Positions 1 through 9,665 of a DNA stretch of 52,477 nucleotides are shown here, in pieces. Numbering within the stretch: position 1 is the stretch's first letter; the number at the start of each line of letters is the position of its first letter. Location of the stretch: positions 921-53,397 of the forward strand of contig NZ_CDBK01000096.1 in NCBI RefSeq assembly GCF_000819785.1, written 5' to 3'. This DNA comes from Aeromonas caviae (GTDB taxonomy: Bacteria > Pseudomonadota > Gammaproteobacteria > Enterobacterales > Aeromonadaceae). A program made the translations under genes and the position numbers. The notes beneath the pieces are model-generated. The model saw only the letters and a program-made list of their open reading frames with translations. It was not told where the DNA came from and made no database searches.

Positions 1-229
1 CCTTGTCAAAACGGGTGAGGGGTTGCCCCTTCTTGACCTTGTCCCCCACCCGCACCAGCAGTTCGCCGGCCGGACCCGCGTGCTGGCGCACCGGAATGAT
101 GAGCTGGGGAGGAAGGCCCGCGTCAACGACGGGGGTCAGGCTGGACTGGTGCTTGTTCTCGGGGGGATGGATGCCGCCGTGAAAATCCCACAGAGTGCCG
201 GCTTTGATGCGTTCGAGCAGATGCTGCAT
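1..229 (-). CDS. rsxC: Electron transport complex subunit RsxC/RnfC, N-terminal part (cut by window edge)
   Basis: Only the first 76 codons are in the window; the gene continues past position 1. The start codon is at 229, 14 bases after the rsxB stop. The peptide opens with [11 protein letters not shown] and contains GGIHPPENK, typical of the RnfC N-terminus, followed by a Lys-rich segment (VKKGQPLTR) of the kind seen in biotinyl/lipoyl-like folds. RsxC is the peripheral NADH- and FMN-binding, Fe-S subunit that feeds electrons into the Rsx/Rnf membrane complex. Assignment rests on this short sequence plus the rsxA-rsxB-rsxC order, which is the family's usual operon order. Confidence 0.9.
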   Translation of the reverse strand, partial: MQHLLERIKAGTLWDFHGGIHPPENKHQSSLTPVVDAGLPPQLIIPVRQHAGPAGELLVRVGDKVKKGQPLTRFDK

Positions 230-243
230 GGTTACTCCGCTGT

Positions 244-810
244 TTATTCCACTATCTTGACCGGAATGGCGACCTTGGCCAGATCCCATTTCCAGTTGTC
301 GACCGTGGTCGGCACCGGGATCATTTCGATACAGTCGGTCGGGCAGGGGTCGACGCAGAGGTCGCACCCGGTGCACTCGGCCGCGATGACGGTGTGCATC
401 GCCTTGGTGGCACCCAGGATGGCGTCGACCGGACAGGCCTGGATGCACTTGGTGCAACCGATGCACATGTCTTCGTGAATGAAGGCCACCTTCTTGACGG
501 GGATTGCCGCGTCTTCACCGCCGTCCAGAGACTGGGGCTCGACCCCCATCAGGTCGGCAATCTTGCGCATGGTGGCGTCGCCACCGGGCACGCACTTGTT
601 GATCTTGTCGCCATTGGCCAGGGCTTCGGCGTAGGGTTTGCAGCCCGGGTAACCGCACTGGCCGCACTGGGTCTGGGGCAACAGGGCATCAAGCTGATCG
701 ACGATGGGATCGGCCTGCACATGAAACTTGACGGCGGCAAAGCCGAGAATAATGCCGAAGGCCAGGGCAAGCAGGGCCAGCACCAGAATGGCAAAGAGTA
801 TGTGAATCAT
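244..810 (-). CDS. rsxB: Electron transport complex subunit RsxB/RnfB (ferredoxin-like)
   Basis: A 188-residue Fe-S protein anchored by one N-terminal membrane helix (about residues 4-28). A first cluster motif has Cys49, Cys52, Cys57 and Cys73. Two classical 4Fe-4S ferredoxin motifs follow, Cys116-119-122-126 and Cys146-149-152-156. Length is close to E. coli RsxB (192). In the Rsx/Rnf complex RnfB passes electrons between the membrane subunits and soluble partners; in E. coli the complex keeps SoxR reduced, and in Vibrio-type Rnf it is coupled to ion transport. It lies 4 bases after rsxA and 14 before rsxC, so it is cotranscribed. Confidence 0.97.
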   Translation of the reverse strand: MIHILFAILVLALLALAFGIILGFAAVKFHVQADPIVDQLDALLPQTQCGQCGYPGCKPYAEALANGDKINKCVPGGDATMRKIADLMGVEPQSLDGGEDAAIPVKKVAFIHEDMCIGCTKCIQACPVDAILGATKAMHTVIAAECTGCDLCVDPCPTDCIEMIPVPTTVDNWKWDLAKVAIPVKIVE

Positions 811-814
811 AGCG

Positions 815-1396
815 TTATATCTTGATGAGGCCGGTAAAGCCCATGAAGGCCAGCGACATCAGGCCAGCGGTGACCATGGCGATGGAGACGCCACGAAACG
901 GTGCCGGCACGTCGGCGGCCACCAGCCGCTCACGCATGGCGGCAAACAGGATCAGCACCAGAGAGAAGCCGACGGCGGCCCCGAAGCCGTAGATGATGCT
1001 CTGGATGAAGTTGTGGCGCTCGTTGATGCTGAGCAGCGCCACGCCGAGCACGGCACAGTTGGTGGTGATGAGCGGCAGGAAGATGCCGAGCAGGCGATAG
1101 AGGGTCGGGCTGCTTTTGCGGATCACCATCTCGGTGAACTGGACCACCACGGCGATCACCAGAATGAAGCCCAGGGTGCGCAGGTAGGCGATCTCCAGCG
1201 GGATCAGGATGTAGTGCTCCATCAGATAGGAGCAGGCGCTGGCCAGCGTCATGACGAAGGTGGTGGCCAGACCCATGCCGATGGCGGTTTCCAGCTTGCC
1301 GGAGACACCCATGAAGGGGCAAAGGCCGAGGAACTTCACCAGCACGAAGTTGTTGATCAGCACGGTGCCGACCAGTAAAAGCAGGTACTCAGTCAT
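815..1396 (-). CDS. rsxA: Electron transport complex subunit RsxA/RnfA
   Basis: A 193-residue polytopic protein with about six membrane helices, the normal RsxA/RnfA size. Two conserved cysteines in membrane segments are present, Cys26 in LGLCPF and Cys114 in TTNCAV; in Rnf structures the equivalent pair of RnfA/RnfE residues holds an Fe-S cluster within the membrane. It is the first gene of the minus-strand rsxA-rsxB-rsxC operon, so the promoter should lie between 1397 and the divergent transporter gene. Homology to the Na+-NQR subunits NqrD/E is a family fact. Confidence 0.97.
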   Translation of the reverse strand: MTEYLLLLVGTVLINNFVLVKFLGLCPFMGVSGKLETAIGMGLATTFVMTLASACSYLMEHYILIPLEIAYLRTLGFILVIAVVVQFTEMVIRKSSPTLYRLLGIFLPLITTNCAVLGVALLSINERHNFIQSIIYGFGAAVGFSLVLILFAAMRERLVAADVPAPFRGVSIAMVTAGLMSLAFMGFTGLIKI

Positions 1397-1507
1397 TGAA
1401 GATGGGTTATCCGGTATGAAGGCGGCCGTATTATCTGATGTTAGGTGCCTTTAGACAACCGCAAGGCCGTATGGTTATTATTCGAATGCCCAATTCATGG
1501 AGGCATT

Positions 1508-2404
1508 GTGCGCCTTTTACCCGTCCTGACGCTGACCCTGGCCATGCTACTCTGGTCCAGCTCCTTCATCGCCCTCAAACATGTGCTGGAAATCTGGTCC
1601 TTCGGTCAGGTGCTCTTCATGCGGATGGGGGTGGCGTCCTGTTGCTGGCTGCTCTGCTACCGCCAGCTTGGTCGCGTCACTTACCAGAAGGGGGATTGGC
1701 GCTGGTTGGCCCTGATGGGGGCACTTGAGCCCTGCCTCTACTTTCTTCTTGAAGTCAACGCCCTGCGTTACACCAGTGCCGGCCAGGCCGGCATGGTCTG
1801 TGCCCTGCTTCCCCTGATGGTGGCCCTGGTGGCCTTCGTACTGCTTGGAGAGCGGGTGAGTCGCCGCCAACTGCTGGGCTTTGCCATCGCCATCGTTGGC
1901 ATCGCCCTGCTGGGGTTGGGGGAGGGCGCCGACGAGTTCGCTCCCAACGCCCTGCTCGGCAACAGCCTGGAGATGGGCGCCATGCTCTGCGCCGCCACCT
2001 ATTCTGTGGTATTCAAGAAGCTCTCCAGCCGCTACGGCGTGATGACACTGACGGCGTTGCAGGCCTTCGTCGGCACGCTCTTCTTCGCGCCCTTTGCCTT
2101 CAGTGCGCCCTGGCCCGCGAGCTGGGCCTGGCAGGACATGGGGGTCATCCTCTTCCTCGGTGCCTTCGTGACCCTGGGTGCCTACCTGCTCTACAACTGG
2201 TCGGTGACCCAGGTGAAGGTGACCCTGGCGGCGGCCTATGTGAACCTCATACCGGTCTTTACCCTGCTGCTCGCCTATCTGCTGCTGGGAGAGACGCTCA
2301 CGGCCCTGCAATGGGTGGCCTGCGCCGCCGTGCTGGTCGGCATCGGGGTTGGCCAGCTGCCGTCCGGCAGGAAGCGTGCGCAGGCAGTCGCCACCGGGGG
2401 ATGA
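1508..2404 (+). CDS. EamA/DMT-family transporter
   Basis: A polytopic protein of about 298 residues with ten predicted membrane helices in two repeats, the usual drug/metabolite transporter layout. The N-terminal helix contains the family feature LLWSSSFIALKH, and the second EamA half begins near the ATYSVVFKK segment. I chose the GTG at 1508 because a GGAGG sits four bases upstream (1499-1503) and the first membrane helix starts at once. An in-frame ATG at 1445 would add 21 hydrophilic residues. Substrate is not readable from sequence; relatives export amino acids, amines or other metabolites. It is divergent from rsxA. Confidence 0.85.
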   Translation: MRLLPVLTLTLAMLLWSSSFIALKHVLEIWSFGQVLFMRMGVASCCWLLCYRQLGRVTYQKGDWRWLALMGALEPCLYFLLEVNALRYTSAGQAGMVCALLPLMVALVAFVLLGERVSRRQLLGFAIAIVGIALLGLGEGADEFAPNALLGNSLEMGAMLCAATYSVVFKKLSSRYGVMTLTALQAFVGTLFFAPFAFSAPWPASWAWQDMGVILFLGAFVTLGAYLLYNWSVTQVKVTLAAAYVNLIPVFTLLLAYLLLGETLTALQWVACAAVLVGIGVGQLPSGRKRAQAVATGG

Positions 2405-2465
2405 GTCGCCGCCATTGGGCTACAGTCTGGGCAGGGAAACACGCTGTCGAAGAAGGAGCCGACCG

Positions 2466-2663
2466 ATGAGCGACATGCACTTGCTGGCCGCTGCCAAAAG
2501 CCTGTTGAGCCATCCCCCCTTTACCCTGGCCGATGCCAGAGCCCTGGAGGCGCTGGAAGAGGAGGCTGTGGGGGAGGAGGGGCTCTGCATCGCCGCGCTA
2601 TGGGACATCGCCCTCGCGCTGGCGGACGAGGAAGCCAGACACTATCTCCTGGGGGATGGCTGA
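2466..2663 (+). CDS. Small acidic hypothetical protein, 65 residues
   Basis: An ATG at 2466 is preceded by AAGGAG at a good distance. The product is 65 residues, acidic and mostly alpha-helical, with no signal peptide, membrane helix, cysteine cluster or motif that I recognise. It follows the DMT transporter by about 60 bases on the same strand and is closed by a long perfect hairpin. Codon use looks like that of its neighbours. Longer in-frame starts upstream (for example around 2349) overlap the transporter and lack a ribosome site. Function unknown. Confidence 0.6.
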   Translation: MSDMHLLAAAKSLLSHPPFTLADARALEALEEEAVGEEGLCIAALWDIALALADEEARHYLLGDG

Positions 2664-2686
2664 GCGGGTGTCGGGTGGGCGGACAG

Positions 2687-2724
2687 CAATGACAACGGGG
2701 GGCCTGGGCCCCCCGTTGTCATTG
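2687..2724. terminator. Perfect hairpin between convergent genes
   Basis: Two perfect 18-base arms (2687-2704 and 2707-2724) are separated by two bases. It lies between the plus-strand 65-residue gene and the minus-strand chemoreceptor gene. There is no T tract directly after either arm, so it may act as a bidirectional transcript end or stabilise 3' ends rather than being a textbook intrinsic terminator. Confidence 0.7.
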
Positions 2725-2735
2725 GCAGCTGTCGC

Positions 2736-4034
2736 TCAGATGGAGAGGCTCTTGACGGTGTCCGAGACCGAGTTGGCGTCCTCGATGATCTCCTTGATGA
2801 CGTCGGCGATGATGGTGGCCTGCTCCTGACCTGCCACCGCCTTGTCGGAGACGACGGAGACGGTCTGGGTGATCTGGGAGGTGATCTCCGAGTTGTGCTT
2901 GATGACGGTGACGATCTCGCTGGTGGAGCTGGAAGTGCGCGCCGCCAGTTGCCTCACCTCGTCGGCCACGACCGCAAATCCCCTGCCCTGTTCTCCGGCG
3001 CGGGCCGCCTCAATGGCCGCGTTGAGGGCCAGCAGGTTGGTCTGATCCGCGATGCCGCTGATGGTGGAGATGATGGATTCGATGCTCCTGGATTGCTGGT
3101 TGAGCTGCTCTATCTGCTTGCTGACCGCATTGACCGAGGTGTTGATGTGGGAGGAGGTGTCGAGCACCCTGTCGATGACCTCCCGCCCCCTGGCGGCGCT
3201 CGCGACGGTTTCGCTGGCGATGGCACACGCCTTCTGGGCCGCTTCCCGGGTGGAGATGGATTTCTCCACCCGCTCGGTGATGTCGCTCGCCAGCTTGATG
3301 ATTTTGACCACCTTGCCCTCGTGGTTGAAGATGGGGTTGTAGGTGGCCTCCAGCCAGATCTTCTCCCCCAGGTGACCCAGACGCATGAAAAGCCCTGACT
3401 TGATGTCACCCGAGCCAAGATCCTGCCAGAAATGGGGGTTTTTCTGGTAGAAATCGCTGTCACAGAAGAGGCGATGATGCTTGCCGACCACCTCTTCCAG
3501 CCGGTAGCCAAAGCAGTTGAGGAAATTCTGGTTGGCGGTGATGACGGTGCCATCGGGTTGGAAATCAATGACCGCCAGGGACTTGTCCAGCGCTGCCAGC
3601 AGGGCCTGGGTGCGCTCCAGAGTGGATTGCTGCTGGGTCACGTCGGAGGCGACCTTGGCGATCCGCACCACCTTGCCGTCGATCACGATGGGGAAATAGG
3701 TCGCCTCCAGCCACACGGCCTTGCCGGATTTCGACTGGCGAATAAAGCGGCCGCTGCGGGAGACGCCGTGGCGCAGATCCTGCCACAAGGTCTCGTAATC
3801 CCGGGTATTGACGTCGTCGGGGAAGCAGAGGGTGCTGTGATGCTTGCCAATCACCTCGTCACGCTCAAATCCCACGATCTTGAGAAACAGCTCGTTGGCG
3901 AAGGTGACCACTCCCGCCGGGGTGAACTGGACGAAGGGGACCTGCAACTGGATAGCCTGTTCAAATGCCCCCAGCTCCACCACCCTTGCCGCTTGCTCAC
4001 TGGCTTCCTTGCTTGCTTTTTGATTCCAGAACAT
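2736..4034 (-). CDS. Soluble PAS-PAS methyl-accepting chemotaxis protein (BdlA-like)
   Basis: A 432-residue chemoreceptor without any membrane helix. PAS domain 1 spans about residues 28-132 and PAS domain 2 about 150-255; both contain the repeated GKHH and WLEATY segments, so they look like a duplication. The MCP signalling domain covers about 260-432 and carries the conserved tip [16 protein letters not shown] that contacts CheA and CheW. The layout matches Pseudomonas aeruginosa BdlA (two PAS plus MCP, about 417 residues), which controls biofilm dispersion in response to nutrient and c-di-GMP signals. Whether this one does so is inference. A GGAG lies just before the ATG. Confidence 0.85.
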   Translation of the reverse strand: MFWNQKASKEASEQAARVVELGAFEQAIQLQVPFVQFTPAGVVTFANELFLKIVGFERDEVIGKHHSTLCFPDDVNTRDYETLWQDLRHGVSRSGRFIRQSKSGKAVWLEATYFPIVIDGKVVRIAKVASDVTQQQSTLERTQALLAALDKSLAVIDFQPDGTVITANQNFLNCFGYRLEEVVGKHHRLFCDSDFYQKNPHFWQDLGSGDIKSGLFMRLGHLGEKIWLEATYNPIFNHEGKVVKIIKLASDITERVEKSISTREAAQKACAIASETVASAARGREVIDRVLDTSSHINTSVNAVSKQIEQLNQQSRSIESIISTISGIADQTNLLALNAAIEAARAGEQGRGFAVVADEVRQLAARTSSSTSEIVTVIKHNSEITSQITQTVSVVSDKAVAGQEQATIIADVIKEIIEDANSVSDTVKSLSI

Positions 4035-4501
4035 GACAGTGCTCCTCCATGAGACCCTTGAATGGGATAACGACCAAATCTGAGTAAATTAACAATAGCA
4101 TTGCATCCTGATGAGTCGTCATCGAACTCAAATTAACTTTTTATTTTTCAATGTTGATAAATGGCTTTTTAATTGTGGGGTCTCGTACAAGGGTTATTTA
4201 TCTCCTGGGCCGCCCTGGCCCCAGGGAATATTGGCATGAAGGCGCCTCTTTTGGCACTGACTATTCTATATATCGCCTTCATATGAACCCAGTGGCGCGC
4301 CATGTGGCCTATATGGGGATTCAATGAGTCTTATATGGGCACAGTGAAATAGGTGGAGGCGGGGATCTGGAAATAGCCGCTATCTGACTCTCTGGTGTGA
4401 GAAATAAACGGCCAAGGGTGTGAGTTTTTGGATATGCGGCATGTGTGAACCCGTGACGACATTGCCGCTTCGGTATATTTCCTGTCCCGAAACCGGGGTA
4501 T
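4035..4501. other. Gene-free, partly AT-rich upstream region of the PAS chemoreceptor
   Basis: No coding frame is convincing in these 467 bases. The part nearest the chemoreceptor (about 4075-4200) is AT-rich and should hold its promoter. Further out there is a hairpin CCCTGG-CC-CCAGGG (4213-4226), a 9-base inverted repeat ATGAAGGCG/CGCCTTCAT (4236-4244 and 4274-4282), a palindrome TTCATATGAA (4278-4287) and two direct copies of TATATGGG (4310-4317 and 4332-4339). Their role is unknown. Confidence 0.5.
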
Positions 4502-4927
4502 TTATTTTGCCTGCAAGGTGGAGAGTTTCTGGTTCAGGGACTCAATCTCTTTCTGATATCGGGTAGTGACCGACTGCATCTCTGCCGAGACATTGCGGGA
4601 TCTTGCCTTGTTCTCCGTGATCTGGGTCATCTCGTTGTTCATCTTCTGCTTTTTGGCCTCGATCTCGGTGCGCAGCGCCTCGGCCTGGCGTTGTTTCTGG
4701 CCGTTCGCCAGGCTCTGCTCTATCTCCCGGGTCTGGTTGGCCGCCTGCTCCACCGCCTCGGGGGAGGGTGTATAGACATTGAGTGCCATGGGTTTGGCGT
4801 CGCTGCTGCAGGGGATGTCGCTGAAGGTGATCCGCCCGTCGCGGGCGCATTGATAGACAGCCGCCTGGACAACGGGGACGTTGGCAAGCCCCAGGCAGGC
4901 GAGAGAGATGACCAGCATGCGTGACAT
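4502..4927 (-). CDS. DUF4124 domain-containing periplasmic protein
   Basis: A 141-residue protein with a cleavable-looking signal peptide (MSRMLVISLACLG, ending near VQA-A). A DUF4124 domain follows at about 22-55, recognisable by VYQCARDGRITFSD and a second Cys in DIPC. The rest, about 60-139, is a charged Gln/Glu/Lys-rich coiled coil. I chose the ATG at 4927 because a strong AAGGAGG lies upstream on the minus strand and the signal peptide starts there; an in-frame start at 5083 would hide the signal peptide. DUF4124 proteins are envelope proteins of unknown activity, often with two cysteines forming a disulfide. Confidence 0.8.
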   Translation of the reverse strand: MSRMLVISLACLGLANVPVVQAAVYQCARDGRITFSDIPCSSDAKPMALNVYTPSPEAVEQAANQTREIEQSLANGQKQRQAEALRTEIEAKKQKMNNEMTQITENKARSRNVSAEMQSVTTRYQKEIESLNQKLSTLQAK

Positions 4928-5197
4928 AGACTCCTCCTTGAATCCTCTTCCTTGCACACTAGTACATGGCGCAAGGTCAGACAACGGCCTCGTTCCGGGT
5001 GTGACATTCCGGTCCTCACGTTGCCTCTCTCTGGTCCATGGCGGGGAGATCTCCTGCGCAATGGGTGTGCCATGGCGGCACAAAGCGACGGATCCCTGCC
5101 TGTTTCCCCGCAGTTCAACACATCAGAGCACCATAACGGGCCGCAATGAGGTATCTTATGCCCCGATTTCATCCATCAAACGGATAAGAGACAACAC

Positions 5198-6391
5198 ATG
5201 ATCATCAAACCCAAGGTTCGCGGCTTTATCTGCACCACCACCCACCCGGTTGGTTGTGAAGCCAATGTTCGTCGCCAGATCGCTTACACCCAAGCCAAGG
5301 GCGCCATCGAGAATGGCCCCAAGAAGGTGCTGGTGATCGGCGCTTCCACCGGCTATGGTCTGGCCTCCCGCATTGCCGCAGCCTTCGGCAGCGGAGCTGC
5401 CACCATCGGTGTCTTCTTCGAAAAGCCGAGCTCCGAGACCAAGACGGGCTCCGCCGGCTGGTACAACTCCGCCGCCTTCGACAAGGCCGCCAAAGAGGCC
5501 GGCCTCTACGCCAAGAGCATCAATGGCGATGCCTTCTCCCACGAGTGCCGTGCCAAGGTGATCGAGCTCATCAAGCAGGATCTGGGTCAAATCGATCTGG
5601 TGGTCTACTCCCTGGCCTCTCCGGTGCGCAAGCTGCCGGACACCGGCGAAGTGGTGCGCTCCGCCCTCAAACCCATCGGCGAGGTCTACACCTCCACCGC
5701 CATCGACACCAACAAGGATCAGATCATCACCGCCACAGTCGAGCCGGCGAATGAGGAAGAGATCCAGAGCACCATCACCGTCATGGGCGGCCAGGACTGG
5801 GAACTGTGGATGGCGGCTCTGCGCGATGCGGGTGTGCTGGCTGACGGCGCCAAGTCCGTGGCCTACTCCTACATCGGTACCGACCTGACCTGGCCAATCT
5901 ACTGGCATGGTACCCTGGGGCGCGCCAAGGAAGATCTGGACCGCGCCGCCACCGCCATCCGTGGCGATCTGGCTGCCAAGGGGGGGACCGCCCACGTGGC
6001 CGTGCTCAAATCCGTGGTGACCCAGGCCTCCTCTGCCATTCCCGTGATGCCGCTCTACATCTCCATGGCCTTCAAGATCATGAAGGAGAAGGGCATCCAC
6101 GAGGGTTGCATGGAGCAGGTGGACCGCATGATGCGCACCCGCCTGTACGGCGCCGACATGGCGCTGGACGAGCAGGCCCGCATCCGCATGGATGACTGGG
6201 AACTGCGTGAAGACGTGCAGCAGACCTGCCGTGATCTCTGGCCCTCCATCACCACCGAGAACCTCTCCGAGCTGACCGACTACACCGGCTACAAGCAGGA
6301 GTTCCTGCGCCTGTTCGGTTTCGGCCTGGACGAGGTGGACTACGATGCGGACGTGAATCCGGACGTGCAATTCGACGTGATCGAGCTGTAA
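5198..6391 (+). CDS. fabV: Trans-2-enoyl-CoA/ACP reductase FabV (NADH)
   Basis: A 397-residue enoyl reductase that catalyses the last reductive step of the fatty acid elongation cycle. The start [10 protein letters not shown] is typical. The nucleotide-binding segment [11 protein letters not shown] lies at about 44-54. The catalytic Tyr235 and Lys244 are in [10 protein letters not shown], the Tyr-(X8)-Lys spacing that separates FabV from FabI (X6). Size and numbering match Vibrio FabV. FabV enzymes are naturally insensitive to triclosan, which is family knowledge and not shown by this sequence. The gene is monocistronic, ending in a strong terminator. Confidence 0.97.
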   Translation: MIIKPKVRGFICTTTHPVGCEANVRRQIAYTQAKGAIENGPKKVLVIGASTGYGLASRIAAAFGSGAATIGVFFEKPSSETKTGSAGWYNSAAFDKAAKEAGLYAKSINGDAFSHECRAKVIELIKQDLGQIDLVVYSLASPVRKLPDTGEVVRSALKPIGEVYTSTAIDTNKDQIITATVEPANEEEIQSTITVMGGQDWELWMAALRDAGVLADGAKSVAYSYIGTDLTWPIYWHGTLGRAKEDLDRAATAIRGDLAAKGGTAHVAVLKSVVTQASSAIPVMPLYISMAFKIMKEKGIHEGCMEQVDRMMRTRLYGADMALDEQARIRMDDWELREDVQQTCRDLWPSITTENLSELTDYTGYKQEFLRLFGFGLDEVDYDADVNPDVQFDVIEL

Positions 6392-6409
6392 GTCGGTCGT
6401 CAGCACAGA

Positions 6410-6436
6410 CAGGGCCCTGCGGGGCCCTGTTTTTTT
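6410..6436 (+). terminator. Intrinsic terminator after fabV
   Basis: Arms CAGGGCCC (6410-6417) and GGGCCCTG (6422-6429) with a four-base loop are followed directly by seven T residues (6430-6436). Confidence 0.92.
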
Positions 6437-6553
6437 GCAGCAGACTCAACCTGTTGCCTCAGGTTTATTATCCGCGATCACCTTTTTCCCCGAACAAACC
6501 CGCTAGGCTTGCGCTGTCCGGATCACAGACGGCACCGCCGAGGTACGAAAGTC

Positions 6554-8029
6554 ATGACCACATCCCATGAGGCGCCCAAGAAGCGCCAGCTCCCCACGGT
6601 TTATACCCTGCTTTTCATCATCATCGCCCTGATGGCGGCCCTCACCTGGGTGCTGCCGGCGGGTAAATACAACTATGTGACGGCCAAGACCCAGCAGCCG
6701 GTGGCTGCGGCGGCCGTGGCCGACTACAGCGGTGACGAGCGATTGCTGCCGGTACCCGGCAGTTACACCGAGCTCCCCTCCCAACCCCAGGGGGTATTCG
6801 ATGTGCTCAAGGCGCCCATCCAGGGCTTTCACAAGGCGGCGGACGTGGCACTGTTCGTGCTCATCATCGGCGGCTTTCTGGCGGTGACCATGCAAAGCGG
6901 GGCGCTGGATGCCGGGGTCGGGGCCATAGTGCGCACCTTCGCCGGGCGCGAGCGGCTGCTCATCCCGGTGCTGATCGCCCTGTTCGCCCTCGGGGGCTCC
7001 ACCTTCGGCATGGCGGAGGAGACGGTGGCCTTCTGGGCACTCATCGTGCCGGTGATGATGGCGGCGGGTTTCGATCGCATGGTGGCGGCGGGGATCATCC
7101 TGCTCGGCTCCGGGGTCGGGGTGCTCGCCTCCACCGTCAATCCGTTTGCCACCGGCATCGCCTCCGGCTTTGCCGGCATTCCCATCGGTGAGGGGATAGG
7201 GCTGCGGGTCATCCAGTGGCTGCTGCTGGTGATCTTCGCCTCCTGGTTCGTGATGCGTTACGCCAGGCAGGTGCAGCAGGACAAGTCCCGCTCCGTGCTG
7301 GCCGATATCGTCTATGACGACGAGTTCTCCCAGATGAAGAGCGGCAACCTCGCCTTCAGCGGCAAGCAGAAGCTCACCATGCTGGTCTTCTTCGGCACCT
7401 TCCTGCTGATGATCTATGCGGTGGTGCCCTGGTCGGATCTGGGCATCGATCTGCTGCCCACCCTGGGCTGGTGGTTCGACGAGCTCTCCACCCTCTTCTT
7501 CAGCGCCTCCATCCTGATTGCCCTCATCAACCGGATGCCGGAGTCCAACTACGTGGCGACCTTCCTGAACGGGGCGCGGGATCTCATCGGGGTGGCCCTG
7601 GTGGTGGCGGTGGCGCGCGGCATCTATGTGGTGATGGAGCACGGCGTCATCATCGACACCATACTGCACTGGGCCGAGGGACTGGTGAGCGGGCTGTCGT
7701 CGTCGGTCTTCATCCTGATGGCCTATCTGGTGCACATCATCCTGAGCTTCTTCATTCCCTCCACCTCGGGGCTCGCGACCGTCTCCATGCCGTTGATGGG
7801 GCCGCTGGCGGACTTCTCCGGCATCTCCCGGGATCTGGTGATCACCGCCTATCAGTCCGCCTCCGGCTGGATCAACCTGTTCGCCCCCACCGCCGCTCAC
7901 CTGGTGGCGGGGCTGGCGCTCGCCAGGATCCCCTACGATCGCTTCGTGCGCTGGGTGCTGCCCTTCATCATCGGGGTGGCCCTCATCACCATGGCGGTGC
8001 TGGTGGCCGGGGCCCTGCTCCACGGCTGA
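6554..8029 (+). CDS. YfcC-family membrane transporter (putative basic amino acid antiporter)
   Basis: A 491-residue polytopic protein with about 11-12 membrane helices of the YfcC/ArcD-like ion transporter family. Recognisable segments are LTWVLPAGKYNY in the first loop, GGSTFGMAEE at about 155-165, and FFIPSTSGLATVSMPLM near the C-terminal third, a conserved re-entrant-like element of this superfamily. The ATG at 6554 follows a GAGG and starts just ahead of the first helix; an in-frame start at 6509 adds a basic 15-residue leader that looks non-coding. The substrate (amino acids or carboxylates) cannot be read here. It is convergent with alaA. Confidence 0.88.
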   Translation: MTTSHEAPKKRQLPTVYTLLFIIIALMAALTWVLPAGKYNYVTAKTQQPVAAAAVADYSGDERLLPVPGSYTELPSQPQGVFDVLKAPIQGFHKAADVALFVLIIGGFLAVTMQSGALDAGVGAIVRTFAGRERLLIPVLIALFALGGSTFGMAEETVAFWALIVPVMMAAGFDRMVAAGIILLGSGVGVLASTVNPFATGIASGFAGIPIGEGIGLRVIQWLLLVIFASWFVMRYARQVQQDKSRSVLADIVYDDEFSQMKSGNLAFSGKQKLTMLVFFGTFLLMIYAVVPWSDLGIDLLPTLGWWFDELSTLFFSASILIALINRMPESNYVATFLNGARDLIGVALVVAVARGIYVVMEHGVIIDTILHWAEGLVSGLSSSVFILMAYLVHIILSFFIPSTSGLATVSMPLMGPLADFSGISRDLVITAYQSASGWINLFAPTAAHLVAGLALARIPYDRFVRWVLPFIIGVALITMAVLVAGALLHG

Positions 8030-8056
8030 TGGCGCGAATAGAAAACGACAGACAAC

Positions 8057-8082
8057 AAAAAGGCTCCCGCGGGAGCCTTTTT
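8057..8082. terminator. Bidirectional terminator, transporter/alaA
   Basis: A perfect 26-base palindrome (13-base arms, AAAAAGGCTCCCG and its complement) gives a T tract on both strands between two convergent genes. Confidence 0.93.
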
Positions 8083-8094
8083 CATGTTCAGAGC

Positions 8095-9309
8095 TTACTG
8101 CTTGTAGCCCTTGAGGAAGCGGGCGAGGCGACCGATAGCCTCTTCCAGCTCCTCTTCCCGGGGCAGGAACACCAGGCGGAAGTGATCCGGTGCCGGCCAG
8201 TTGAAGCCGGTGCCTTGCACCAGCAGGAGCTTCTCCTGCTGCAGCAGGTCGAACACCATCTTCTGGTCATCGCGAATGTCGTACACCTTGGGGTCGAGGC
8301 GCGGGAACATGTAGAGCGCCCCCTTGGGCTTGACGCAGGAGACCCCGGGGATCTCGTTCAAAAGCTCCCAGGCCTTGTCCCGCTGGCGACGCAGGCGGCC
8401 CCCCGGCAGGATCAGCTCGTTGATGCTCTGGTAACCGCCGAGCGCAGTCTGGATGGCGTGCTGCATCGGCACGTTGGCACACAGCCGCATGGAGGCCAGC
8501 ATCTCCAGCCCTTCAATGTAACCGCGGGCACGGCCTTTGGGGCCGGTGATGACCATCCAGCCCTGACGGAAGCCGCAGGCACGGTAAGCCTTGGAGAGGC
8601 CGTTGAAGGTCACCACCATCACATCGTCGCACAGGGTGCAGACGCTGGTGTGGGAGATGTCGTCGTAGAGGATCTTGTCGTAAATTTCGTCGGCGAAAAT
8701 GATGAGGTTGTGCTGGCGGGCGATCTCGATCACTTCAAGCAAAAACTCGCTGCCGTAGACGGCGCCGGTCGGGTTGTTGGGGTTGATCAGCACCAGGCCG
8801 CGGGTACGCGGGGTGATGCGGGCGCGGATGTCGTCCAGATCCGGGTACCAGTCAGCCCCTTCGTCACAGCGGTAGTGCACCGCATGGCCGCCGGAGAGGG
8901 TGACGGCCGCGGTCCAGAGCGGGTAGTCGGGGGAGGGCACCAGCATCTCGTCGCCGTTGTTGAGCAGCGCCTGCATCGCCATCACGATGAGCTCGCTCGC
9001 ACCGTTGCCGATGTAGATGTCGTCGATGTCGACCTTGCGCATCCCTTTTTGCTGGTAATACTGCATCACCGCCTTGCGGGCGGAGAAGAGCCCCTTGGAG
9101 TCGCAGTAGCCCTGGCTCTGGGGCATGTTGAGGATCACATCCTTGATGATCTCCTCCGGTGCTTCGAAGCCAAACGGGGCCGGATTGCCGATGTTGAGCT
9201 TGATGATGCGGTGACCTTCGTCTTCGAGACGGCGAGCTTCTTTGTGCACCGGGCCGCGGATGTCATAGCAGACATCGTCGAGCTTGTGCGACTTGTCGAT
9301 AGTGAACAT
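8095..9309 (-). CDS. alaA: Glutamate-pyruvate aminotransferase AlaA
   Basis: A 404-residue class I/II PLP aminotransferase, almost collinear with E. coli AlaA (405). It makes alanine from pyruvate and glutamate. Key parts are LNIGNPAPFGF near the N-terminus, INPNNPTGAVY at 175-185 (Asn for PLP binding), FADEIYDK at 205-212 (Asp and Tyr over the cofactor), and the Schiff-base Lys240 in NGLSKAYR. The C-terminal Arg is in HFRLVFLP. It stands alone, convergent with the YfcC-type transporter. High similarity over the whole length separates it from generic aspartate aminotransferases. Confidence 0.96.
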   Translation of the reverse strand: MFTIDKSHKLDDVCYDIRGPVHKEARRLEDEGHRIIKLNIGNPAPFGFEAPEEIIKDVILNMPQSQGYCDSKGLFSARKAVMQYYQQKGMRKVDIDDIYIGNGASELIVMAMQALLNNGDEMLVPSPDYPLWTAAVTLSGGHAVHYRCDEGADWYPDLDDIRARITPRTRGLVLINPNNPTGAVYGSEFLLEVIEIARQHNLIIFADEIYDKILYDDISHTSVCTLCDDVMVVTFNGLSKAYRACGFRQGWMVITGPKGRARGYIEGLEMLASMRLCANVPMQHAIQTALGGYQSINELILPGGRLRRQRDKAWELLNEIPGVSCVKPKGALYMFPRLDPKVYDIRDDQKMVFDLLQQEKLLLVQGTGFNWPAPDHFRLVFLPREEELEEAIGRLARFLKGYKQ

Positions 9310-9665
9310 GGTGAGCGTGATTCCTTCCCCGTGGGGCGCGTTGGCAGAAAAGCTGTTTTTAGTATCAAATTTCTCTGCCCCTATTCTTCACAGAATTGAA
9401 TGCTAGAACAATCTAATTTATGGAATAAATCCCTGATATTTACCCCTGAAACAGGGTTGTTGAAATGTTAAATTCAGCATGATCGTTTGCCTCTCTTTGG
9501 TAGATCAGTGAAAGATGAGGGGCAGATTCATAAAGCAACATGAGTGTATTGAAATATCTCCCCCATCTGGCACGATTGGCTGGGGTAAAAAAGGCCCCGA
9601 CCCGTCGATCTGCCAGGGGAGCACGCAGGCACGGGGGCTCATCTTCCCGCTCTCGAGGTTCACTC

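Noticed and set aside
5156..6406. A 416-codon minus-strand frame opposite fabV
   Set aside because: Composition is Gly/His/Val-rich and mirrors fabV codons; fabV is unmistakable on the other strand.
7471..9399. A very long plus-strand open frame of 642 codons
   Set aside because: It covers the end of the YfcC-type gene out of frame and the whole alaA gene in antisense. The translation is low-complexity and has no family features, as expected for the shadow of a high-GC gene.
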